From: Hyphomicrobiales bacterium
Lineage (GTDB): Bacteria; Pseudomonadota; Alphaproteobacteria; Rhizobiales; JALURZ01
Assembly (NCBI GenBank): GCA_027058735.1
Contig: JALURZ010000260.1
Span: 1 to 7,703, forward strand
DNA: 7,703 bases
Direction of reading: 5' to 3'
The translations under genes were made by a program, and so were the position numbers. Positions 1-6,200 of this stretch are shown here, piece by piece. Position 1 is the stretch's first letter. The number at the start of each line of letters is the position of its first letter. The notes beneath the pieces are model-generated. The model was not told the DNA's origin. It worked only from the letters and a program-made list of their open reading frames with translations, and searched no databases.

Positions 1-558
1 ACCCATGACGGCGCCCATGCGCCTGGCCTGGGCGCCGTCATGGGTGACCAGCACAGCGCAGGCGCCGGCCGCCAGACGCGAACTGATCAGGGCTTCGGCC
101 TTTCCGGTCGCCGCGCGGTCGAGCGCCGCGGTGGGCTCGTCCAGCAACAGCACCGCAGGATTGTCTTCAAGCCCGCGCGCCAGGGCCACCCGGTGGCGCT
201 CCCCCGTCGACAGCCGGTCGATCTCCCAGTCCAGCGCCGCGCGCCCGAGCCCCAGTTGCCCAAGCAGTGCCGCGGCCACGCTCTGATCGGCAAAATGATC
301 GCCCACGAGGCGCGCCCAGAACCCCGGTTCGGCGGCGAAATAGCGCACCCGCCTGCGCCAGCGCGGCCCGGATATCCGCTCGCGCGGCACCTCGTCGAGA
401 CGCACCTCGCCGGGCACCGGATCAAGATCGCCGAGCGCGCGCAACAACAAGGTCTTGCCGGTGCCGGACGCCGCCTGCACGGTGGCGCAGACACCGCGTT
501 CAAGACGCAGGCTAACCGGCGCGACGCCGGGCACGGCCAGGTTTTTCACATTCAGCAT
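1..558 (-). CDS. ABC transporter ATP-binding protein, FetA/YbbL-like (3' part beyond the window)
   Basis: The first 186 codons of an ATP-binding subunit are visible from an ATG at 558, and no stop is reached before the window edge. It would energise a membrane permease from the cytoplasmic side. Visible motifs are a Walker A at residues 29-36 (AASGTGKT), an ABC signature at 116-120 (LSTGE), Walker B with the catalytic Glu at 136-141 (VLLLDE), a D-loop at 144-147 (AALD) and an H-loop His at 173 (VTHD). The segments WRRRVRYF (67-74) and GDHF (86-89) resemble the FetA/YbbL family, whose partner is a FetB/YbbM permease; such a gene would lie off the left edge (inference). Two motifs are unusual: the first Gly of Walker A is Ala29, and the Q-loop Gln position is Ala76. 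The start lies 8 nt after the methyltransferase stop, so it is probably cotranscribed. The substrate is unknown; FetAB in E. coli is linked to iron export. Confidence 0.85.
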   Translation of the reverse strand, partial: MLNVKNLAVPGVAPVSLRLERGVCATVQAASGTGKTLLLRALGDLDPVPGEVRLDEVPRERISGPRWRRRVRYFAAEPGFWARLVGDHFADQSVAAALLGQLGLGRAALDWEIDRLSTGERHRVALARGLEDNPAVLLLDEPTAALDRAATGKAEALISSRLAAGACAVLVTHDGAQARRMGAVMG

Positions 559-566
559 GGGCTCGC

Positions 567-1274
567 TCAGCCGGCGGGGCGGCGGTAGGTCGCGCGGAAA
601 TGGGCGATGGCCCGGTCCCGGGTCACAGTGAAGCGCTCAATGCTCACCTGTTCAAGACCGGCATGTGTGAATGCGCCCAGTTCCCGCTGCGCCAATGGCC
701 AGGGGGGACCGTCCACGGCTTCATCGTCGCCGCGCGCGCGGCAGATCGCCAGCACCGTGCCGCCGGGCGCCGCGAGCGAGGCGATATGGCCCATCGCGGC
801 CCTCCTGATATCCGCGCCAAGCGCCTGCAGGGTATAGGTCTCGTGCACCAGATCGAATGCCCCAAGCCAATCGCCCGGCAGCGCAAACAGGTCGGCCTGC
901 GCGTAGGTCACGTGCGATTTTTGATGGCGGCGGCGCGCCCATTCGACCGCCGTTCGCGACAGATCGAAGGCGGTGACATCATAGCCCGCCTCATCGAGAA
1001 ATTCCGCATTGTCTCCAAGCCCGCAGCCGACATCGATGGCGCGGCCCTCATGGAGATGGCCGGACCGCGCCACCCATTCCATCAGTCCGGGATGGGGTTC
1101 GAGCTTGGCCCAGGGGATCGCGGCCGGATCATCGCCTGCCGCCTTGTACAAATCATCGAACCAGGCGAGCGGGTCGCCCTTCGCCTCGGCAGCATCCTGC
1201 AGGGTGTGCGCCGTCGCACGGCCCTGCTGCCTGCGGGCCTCGAAAGATCCCGGCGCCTGCCTGCGTTCGCTCAC
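567..1274 (-). CDS. Class I SAM-dependent methyltransferase (TPMT/TehB-like)
   Basis: This 235-residue soluble protein has a Rossmann-fold methyltransferase core. Motif I is at 79-93 (DVGCGLGDNAEFL within it), the acidic residue ending beta-2 is Asp104 (AFDLS), a QADLF segment follows at 126-130, and FDLVHETYTLQAL at 140-152 fits beta-4/motif IV. A 75-residue N-terminal segment with WFDDLYKAAGDDPAAIPW (38-55) resembles small-molecule methyltransferases related to thiopurine and tellurite methyltransferases. The acceptor substrate cannot be read from sequence. The start is a GTG whose last two bases overlap the holC TGA (GTGA), supported by a GGGAG ribosome site 8 nt upstream. The gene ends 8 nt before the ABC ATPase start. 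The tight packing suggests translational coupling with holC. An alternative role as a protein or RNA methyltransferase is not excluded. Confidence 0.85.
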   Translation of the reverse strand: MSERRQAPGSFEARRQQGRATAHTLQDAAEAKGDPLAWFDDLYKAAGDDPAAIPWAKLEPHPGLMEWVARSGHLHEGRAIDVGCGLGDNAEFLDEAGYDVTAFDLSRTAVEWARRRHQKSHVTYAQADLFALPGDWLGAFDLVHETYTLQALGADIRRAAMGHIASLAAPGGTVLAICRARGDDEAVDGPPWPLAQRELGAFTHAGLEQVSIERFTVTRDRAIAHFRATYRRPAG

Positions 1275-1720
1275 GCCTTCTTCTCCCAGCCGCCATTTTC
1301 GTTCTGCCGCCAGTAGGTCACCTCATGGCCGGCACCGGCAAGGCGCTTCCACTGGGCGCGGGCACGCGCGACCGCGTCGCCGTCCGCACCGCTGAACAGA
1401 TAGACGCAGCGCTCATAGGCCGAAATATCGTCCATGTCGGCATCATCGACAAAAAACCGGACCGCCGCCCCGTTCGGATTGTCGTCGCCCGCCGTCAGAT
1501 AGACCGGCTGGCGGTCCCGGTCGTCCTCACGCATCGTGCCGTGGGCCAGAAAACTGTCGTCGCGATAGCTCCATAAATGACTGTCCAGCGCCGCCACACG
1601 CTCGGCCGTGCCCGCCTGAACGACGGCCGACCAGCCGCGCTCCAGGCTCTTTTCTAGCAACAGGGGCAAAACCCGCTCAAGGGGCTGGCGTTCAAGATGA
1701 TAGAACAAGACTTCGGTCAT
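1271..1720 (-). CDS. holC: DNA polymerase III subunit chi
   Basis: A 149-residue protein of normal length for HolC, the chi subunit of the replicative polymerase clamp-loader complex, which contacts single-strand binding protein and, in E. coli, the psi subunit. The family hallmarks are clear: an N-terminal MTEVLFYHLERQPLE start, LWSYRDDSFLAHG at 49-61, QPVYLTAGDDNPNGA at 71-85, an acidic stretch at 91-99, and a C-terminal VTYWRQNENGGWEKKA. The ATG at 1720 lies 30 nt after the pepA stop with no strong ribosome site, so translation may depend on upstream translation (inference). The pepA-holC order is conserved across Proteobacteria including E. coli. The stop overlaps the start of the downstream methyltransferase by 4 nt. 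Confidence 0.95.
   Translation of the reverse strand: MTEVLFYHLERQPLERVLPLLLEKSLERGWSAVVQAGTAERVAALDSHLWSYRDDSFLAHGTMREDDRDRQPVYLTAGDDNPNGAAVRFFVDDADMDDISAYERCVYLFSGADGDAVARARAQWKRLAGAGHEVTYWRQNENGGWEKKA
1283..1287 (-). promoter_or_regulatory. Ribosome binding site supporting the methyltransferase GTG start
   Basis: On the minus strand GGGAG lies 8 nt upstream of the GTG at 1274, inside the last codons of holC. It decides the non-ATG start of the methyltransferase gene, which overlaps the holC stop. A second purine stretch (AAGAAGG, 1277-1283) is too close to the start to be the main site. Confidence 0.5.
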
Positions 1721-1750
1721 GACATCGAAACACCGCGAAACGAAACCCGG

Positions 1751-3235
1751 TCATCCCTCATAGTCGCGCGCGATCAGCGCATTGAGCAGGCGTACTCCGA
1801 AACCCGACGCCCAACTGCGGTTGATCGCGGTTTGCGGCGAATTGAACCCGGTGCCGGCAATATCGATATGCGCCCACGGCGTCTTGCCGACGAAGCGCTG
1901 CAGAAACTGCGCCGCCGTGATCGACCCGGCCGCCGCGCCGCCGATGTTCTTCATGTCCGCATTCTTGGAATCGATCAGTTTGTCATATTCGCGCGCCAGC
2001 GGCAGCCGCCAGACTTTTTCGCCCGTTTCAAGCCCCGCGGACGCCAGTTGCGCGGCCAGATCGTCGTCATTGCTGAACAGGCCCGCGTGATGATGCCCCA
2101 GCGCGGTGATGATCGCACCGGTCAGGGTTGCCAGATCGATCATGAGGCGCGGCTTGAAACGGTCATTCGTATACCACAGCGCATCGGCCAGAACGAGACG
2201 GCCCTCCGCATCCGTATTGAGCACCTCCACGGTCTGCTTCGACATGGAGACCACGATATCGCCGGGTCGCTGGGCGGCGGCGTCGGGCATGTTCTCCACC
2301 AGCCCCACGACCCCGACCGCATTGACCTTGGCCTTGCGCGCGGCCAGCGCGCTCATCAGTCCGGCGACACACGCGGCCCCGCCCATATCCGCTTTCATAT
2401 GGTCCATGTTGGGGGCCTTCTTGAGTGAAATGCCGCCGGTATCGAAGGTCACGCCCTTGCCGACAAAGGCCAGCGGCCTTGCGCCCTTCCTGCCGCCCCG
2501 CCACTGCATGACGACGAGGCGGCTGGCGTTGGCCGAGCCCAGCCCCACGGCAAGAAGCGCCCGCATGCCGAGTTTTTCCATCTGCTGTTCCGTCAGAACC
2601 TGAACGGAAAGTCCGTGTTTTGTCAGCGACCTGACACGCTTCGCGAATTCAGCGGGTGAAAGAACATTGGCCGGCTCGTTGATAAGGTCGCGCGCCAGAT
2701 TGACGCCATCGACCACCTTGTCCAGGGGCCTGAACGCGCGCGCGGCGGCGGTGGAGGGGCTTTGAACCGACAGGGTCTTGAGGTTTGCCGGCTTGCCCTT
2801 GTCACCGGTCAGGTATTTGCGAAACCGGTAGTGACGCAGCTTCGCGCCCGCCGCCAGATGCGCAACCGCCGCGGCCGGGTCCAGCCCGTTGCCGGGCAGA
2901 TCCTCGATGACCACAACCGCCGACTTTTCCCGGCCGGTCAGCAGCTTGCCGAGAATGGCACCGCCCAGGGTCTCGAAATCATGGATTGCAAGGTCGTCCT
3001 TCTTGCCGCCGCCGGCGAGAATCAGCCTGTCGGCGTTCAGGCCCCGGGGCGCCAGGATTTCGATTGTGGCGTCCTTCTTGGCGGCAAATTCGCTCGCCTC
3101 GATGGCCCGTGAAATCTGGCCATCACCCAGGGCGTCGAGCCGGCGGCCCGTCGCCCCCAGCCCCTCCCCCTGCCAGACAACCAGGCACAACGCGCCCCGC
3201 CAGTCTCCCTTTATGTCGCTGAATGTGATTTTCAT
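1751..3235 (-). CDS. pepA: Leucyl aminopeptidase (cytosol aminopeptidase, M17 family)
   Basis: A 494-residue cytoplasmic metallo-exopeptidase that removes N-terminal residues, with preference for Leu in the family, using two divalent metals; E. coli PepA also binds DNA. The N-terminal domain (about 1-165) starts MKITFSDIKG, typical of alphaproteobacterial PepA. The catalytic domain carries the metal ligands and catalytic residues at a constant offset of 10 from E. coli: Lys260, Asp265 (GKGVTFDTGG), Lys272, Asp283, and the family signature NTDAEGRL at 340-347 with Asp342, Glu344 and Arg346. All key residues are present, so the enzyme should be active. The reading frame stays open for 103 more codons upstream to an ATG at 3544, but that segment has no family character, so the start at 3235 is preferred. 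No strong ribosome site is visible. It heads the probable operon with holC and faces away from lptD. Confidence 0.95.
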   Translation of the reverse strand: MKITFSDIKGDWRGALCLVVWQGEGLGATGRRLDALGDGQISRAIEASEFAAKKDATIEILAPRGLNADRLILAGGGKKDDLAIHDFETLGGAILGKLLTGREKSAVVVIEDLPGNGLDPAAAVAHLAAGAKLRHYRFRKYLTGDKGKPANLKTLSVQSPSTAAARAFRPLDKVVDGVNLARDLINEPANVLSPAEFAKRVRSLTKHGLSVQVLTEQQMEKLGMRALLAVGLGSANASRLVVMQWRGGRKGARPLAFVGKGVTFDTGGISLKKAPNMDHMKADMGGAACVAGLMSALAARKAKVNAVGVVGLVENMPDAAAQRPGDIVVSMSKQTVEVLNTDAEGRLVLADALWYTNDRFKPRLMIDLATLTGAIITALGHHHAGLFSNDDDLAAQLASAGLETGEKVWRLPLAREYDKLIDSKNADMKNIGGAAAGSITAAQFLQRFVGKTPWAHIDIAGTGFNSPQTAINRSWASGFGVRLLNALIARDYEG

Positions 3236-3267
3236 GCTGATTTGCGCCCCGGTATTGTCTGGTTGCT

Positions 3268-3279
3268 CCGGATATCCGG
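3268..3279. repeat. Perfect 12-bp palindrome upstream of pepA
   Basis: The sequence CCGGATATCCGG is its own reverse complement. It lies 32 nt upstream of the pepA ATG, inside the leader if the candidate promoter at 3329-3357 is right. It could be a dimeric-repressor operator or part of a leader hairpin; no regulator can be named. Chance occurrence in GC-rich DNA is possible. Confidence 0.4.
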
Positions 3280-3328
3280 GTCGGGCCTCTCGCCGGACCG
3301 GCCGGATCGACTCGGCATATGTGCGCCA

Positions 3329-3357
3329 ATATGCGGCAGAAAACCACCCGCGTGAAG
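3329..3357 (-). promoter_or_regulatory. Candidate housekeeping-sigma promoter for pepA
   Basis: On the minus strand a -35-like CTTCAC (3357-3352) is separated by exactly 17 nt from a -10-like GCATAT (3334-3329). This resembles the alphaproteobacterial consensus CTTGAC-N17-CTATAT at nine of twelve positions, and would start transcription near 3322, leaving a leader of about 85 nt that contains the palindrome. It was picked by eye from one region and has no experimental support. Confidence 0.3.
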
Positions 3358-3492
3358 CGGTTCCGGCCGCCGATTCCCACACGGGCGCGCGAAACGGCCC
3401 GCCTGGCGGAATCACAGCCTTGATTTGGCCTATTTTCTCGCCCACAAACCGAAACCTGGGGGTGGTCAGCGCCTGCCGGCACGCGCCTGCAG

Positions 3493-3541
3493 AAAAAAAC
3501 AACGGTTCCGTGGCGAAATGACCAGTTTTATTGAAAAAAAA
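3493..3541. other. Two A-tracts about 41 bp apart, possible bent DNA
   Basis: A run of seven A (3493-3499) and one of eight A (3534-3541) have centres about 41.5 bp apart, close to four helical turns. Phased A-tracts bend DNA and often mark promoter-proximal or protein-binding regions. With only two tracts the phasing may be accidental. Confidence 0.3.
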
Positions 3542-3892
3542 CACCTCATGCCGGTTTACGCCAGACGAGATTCAGACCAGTATGGGCCGTTGTTGACGGG
3601 CTTGGGCGCGAAGCGGGTGGATGGTGCCGGTTGCGGTGTCGTCCGAATTGCCGCAGAGCGGGCCTGAGCGCATGTCAATGGGGGACTTGTCGCACGTGCA
3701 CTGCGGAGATTTCCAAAGCGGGGGTTTCGCGGCGCGTGATTGTGTGTGCGCGGGCGGGCGTGTTGGCGGTGCGGGTCATGACTGTGACGCGGATCGCACG
3801 CCGGCGCGATGGAGTGATGCGGCGCCTGTTCGTTCTCATGGAACGGACGCGCGCCGAAGGGGGATACGCTGAGCGCTCGATCTTGGATCAGC

Positions 3893-6157
3893 ATGCCGGA
3901 GCGGCGCGCGCACGCGTCAGGTGCGCATCGCGCGTCAGGTGCGCGTCGCGCTTCAATGGGCGCATTCGCCTGGCGTTGCGGCGCCGCGCTGCTCGCCCTT
4001 GGCGTCCTTGCGGCGCCCGGCATATCGACCCCGGCACAGGCGCAGAAGTCGCTGCTGGGGCTGAAGGAGCCCGGCCCCGATGCGCCGCTCAACCTGAACG
4101 CCGACCAGCTCACCTATTCGCGGGACGGGCGCATCGCCACCGCGACTGGCAATGTGGAAATCCAGTACGGCGCCTACACGGTGTTCGCCGATACCGTGAG
4201 CTATAACCGCGACAACGGCACGCTGACGGCCAGCGGAAATGTGCGGCTGGTGGAACCGAACGGCAATGTCATACAGGCTGAACACATCGAATTGTCCGAC
4301 AAGTTCAGGGAGGGGTTCGTGCGTCAGTTGACGCTGCTGATGACCAATGATGCGCGTCTCCATGCCCGTTCGGCCGAACGCCGGGAAGGCAATATCACGA
4401 TCTTGAACGACGCCACCTATACGCTTTGCAAGACCTGCGCGGACAACCCCACGCGCCCGCTGGTCTGGCAGATCAAGGCCAGAAAGGTCATCCACGACAA
4501 GAAAGAGCGGACGATTTCCTATGAAGACGCCGCGCTGGAGATATTCGGCGTGCCGGTGTTTTATATTCCCGCGTTTTCGCACCCCGATCCCACCGTGCGG
4601 CGCAAGTCCGGGATCCTGACGCCGACCTTTTCGGCATCGAGCGAATTCGGCGTTGGCGTCGAGGTTCCCTATTTTTTCAATCTCGCGCCGAACTACGACC
4701 TGACCCTGAGCCCGCTGATTACCTCCAAACAGGGACCGCTGTTCAAGGCGAAATGGCGGCAGCGCACGAGCGGCGGGCAATATTCGATCACGCCGACCGG
4801 CATTTATCAGCTCAAGAAGAGGCAGCCCCCCGGCGATACGCGCGCGCGCGGCTCGATCGCGACGCAGGGGAATTTCAACCTTTCGCCGAACTGGACTTAC
4901 GGCTGGGATGCCATTGTGGCCAGCGACGACACTTATCTGCGCCGCTACAAGATCAACGATGACACCGACCTGACCTCGCAAGTCTATCTGACCGGGCTGG
5001 CGGGCGAAAACTACTTCGATATGCGCTCCTATTATTTCCGCGCGCAACTGGCGGGCGAAGACAACGACCGCGTGCCCTATGTGCTGCCGAGCATCGAACA
5101 TTATTACCGGTTCAGCCAGCCCGTCCTGGGCGGTAGGCTGGGGCTCGATTCCCAGTTTCTCAATCTGCAGCGTGATTCAGGCACGGATTCGACGCGCATC
5201 GTCAGCGAACTCAACTGGAAACGCAGCATGATCGCGGGCACCGGCCAGGTCATCACCCCGTTTGCCAGGCTTCGCGGCGATGTATTCTATGTCAATAATG
5301 TTGTGGACCCGACCGTCGCGGGGGGCAAACGCGACAAGGAAACGGTCGCCCGGGTTCTGCCGACCGCGGGTGTGGACATGCGTTGGCCGCTGGTCAACCG
5401 CGGCGCGCTGGGGCAGCAGATTTTCGAGCCGGTGGTGCAGCTCATAGCGCGAACCAACGAAACCGGCACCGGCAAGATCGCCAACGAGGACAGCCGGTCG
5501 TTTGAATTCGACACCATCAACCTGTTCAGCATCGACAAGTTTTCCGGCGTCGACCGCTGGGAGGGCGGGGTGCGCGCCAATGTTGGTTTCAACTATACGC
5601 TCAACTTCCTGTCGGGCATGACCGCGCGCTTCGCGTTCGGACAGTCCTACCAGCTTGCGGGCCGCAACAGCTTTGGCTCGGGCACCGGACTTGCCGGGGG
5701 AAATTCAGACTTTGTGGGCTCGGCCTACTTCCTGCTCAATGAGTATTTTTCGGCATCCGCCAGATTCCGTCTCGATGACGAGTCCCTGGCGATCCGCCGC
5801 AATGAACTCGGCGCCCGCGCCAAATACGGCAAGCTCACAGCCGTCCTCTCCTATTCCGACATTGACAGCAACACCGCGTTCGGACTGCTCGGCCATGAGG
5901 AGGAAATAACGACCAACGCCGCCTTTCAGGTGACGGAACGCTGGCGTGTCTATGCCGGTATCCGGTATGATATCGAACGCAGCCATTTGACCGAGGATGT
6001 CGTGGGTGTCGGCTATGAGGACGAATGCTTCAGCTTCCAGCTTCAGTATTCGGAACGCTTTACCGAGGACCGCGATATCGACCCGGACCGCTCCCTCATG
6101 CTGCGGTTCGAGCTGAAATCAATCGGCGGCGCGGGTATCAGCACCGGCATCAATTGA
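3893..6157 (+). CDS. lptD: LPS-assembly protein LptD (outer-membrane LPS translocon)
   Basis: A 754-residue precursor of the outer-membrane beta-barrel that, with lipoprotein LptE, inserts lipopolysaccharide into the outer leaflet. A hydrophobic stretch at 30-42 followed by AQA-Q at 48-51 is a Sec signal peptide. An OstA/LptA-like beta-jellyroll repeat covers about 65-150 (NLNADQLTYSRDGRIATATG onwards), and the barrel domain follows from about 230 to the end, with alternating Tyr/Phe-rich strands. Three cysteines remain after cleavage: Cys179 and Cys182 (CKTC) and Cys712 (DECFSF), whereas E. coli LptD uses four in two disulfides. The start is uncertain: ATG 3893 has only a weak GGAT site and gives an Arg-rich leader containing the 18-bp repeat; ATG 3956 (residue 22) gives a more ordinary signal peptide but no visible ribosome site. 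It is followed 43 nt later by surA, whose product helps fold LptD. Confidence 0.95.
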   Translation: MPERRAHASGAHRASGARRASMGAFAWRCGAALLALGVLAAPGISTPAQAQKSLLGLKEPGPDAPLNLNADQLTYSRDGRIATATGNVEIQYGAYTVFADTVSYNRDNGTLTASGNVRLVEPNGNVIQAEHIELSDKFREGFVRQLTLLMTNDARLHARSAERREGNITILNDATYTLCKTCADNPTRPLVWQIKARKVIHDKKERTISYEDAALEIFGVPVFYIPAFSHPDPTVRRKSGILTPTFSASSEFGVGVEVPYFFNLAPNYDLTLSPLITSKQGPLFKAKWRQRTSGGQYSITPTGIYQLKKRQPPGDTRARGSIATQGNFNLSPNWTYGWDAIVASDDTYLRRYKINDDTDLTSQVYLTGLAGENYFDMRSYYFRAQLAGEDNDRVPYVLPSIEHYYRFSQPVLGGRLGLDSQFLNLQRDSGTDSTRIVSELNWKRSMIAGTGQVITPFARLRGDVFYVNNVVDPTVAGGKRDKETVARVLPTAGVDMRWPLVNRGALGQQIFEPVVQLIARTNETGTGKIANEDSRSFEFDTINLFSIDKFSGVDRWEGGVRANVGFNYTLNFLSGMTARFAFGQSYQLAGRNSFGSGTGLAGGNSDFVGSAYFLLNEYFSASARFRLDDESLAIRRNELGARAKYGKLTAVLSYSDIDSNTAFGLLGHEEEITTNAAFQVTERWRVYAGIRYDIERSHLTEDVVGVGYEDECFSFQLQYSERFTEDRDIDPDRSLMLRFELKSIGGAGISTGIN
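3913..3948 (+). repeat. 18-bp tandem direct repeat at the lptD 5' end
   Basis: Two adjacent 18-bp units, CGCGTCAGGTGCGCATCG (3913-3930) and CGCGTCAGGTGCGCGTCG (3931-3948), match at 17 of 18 bases. In the lptD frame they fall within codons reading ASGAHR ASGARR. They lie between the two possible lptD ATGs, so they are either an N-terminal extension or leader sequence. Being a multiple of three, copy-number change would keep the frame. Confidence 0.8.
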
Positions 6158-6200
6158 TGCGCCAAATTCCCGGAGATGCTCGATAGACAAACTTCGTACT

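Larger units (their letters stand above)
3236..3892. other. Divergent intergenic region between pepA and lptD with no supported gene
   Basis: About 657 bp separate the two starts and must hold the promoters for both directions. The open frames here (for example 3425-3667 on the plus strand and 3556-4113 on the minus strand) are short or low in complexity and resemble no family I know. I find no LptF or LptG start, membrane helix series or remnant in any frame, although these genes commonly sit here. Two A-tracts (3493-3499 and 3534-3541) stand out against the GC-rich background. From about 3736 to 3780 the plus strand is rich in G and T. No convincing lptD promoter was identified. Confidence 0.6.

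Noticed and set aside
40..1316. Plus-strand open frames (40-588 and 600-1316) opposite the ABC ATPase and methyltransferase
   Set aside because: They mirror well-recognised minus-strand genes, are rich in Arg/Ala/Gly/Pro, and resemble no family; typical antisense shadows in GC-rich DNA.
1697..2428. 243-codon plus-strand open frame opposite pepA
   Set aside because: It lies against the conserved catalytic part of pepA and has no recognisable domain.
3593..3621. TTGACG as a -35 box for lptD
   Set aside because: A good -35-like hexamer, but the sequence 16-18 nt downstream is GC-rich and has no plausible -10.
3425..3667. 80-codon plus-strand open frame in the pepA-lptD gap
   Set aside because: No clear ribosome site, no recognised family, and its start overlaps the region that probably holds promoters; kept only as a note in the intergenic entry.
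3556..4206. Overlapping open frames on both strands (3556-4113 minus, 3631-4206 plus) across the lptD start
   Set aside because: Both run into lptD codons in other frames, are Arg/Ala/Pro-rich, and show no LptF/LptG or other homology by eye.
3953..5101. 382-codon minus-strand open frame opposite lptD
   Set aside because: Long, but antisense to the clear LptD N-terminal and barrel regions; composition is that of a shadow frame, without known motifs.
6176..6200. ATG at 6176 preceded directly by GGAG as an earlier surA start
   Set aside because: It is out of frame with surA and the purine stretch touches the ATG, leaving no proper spacing.
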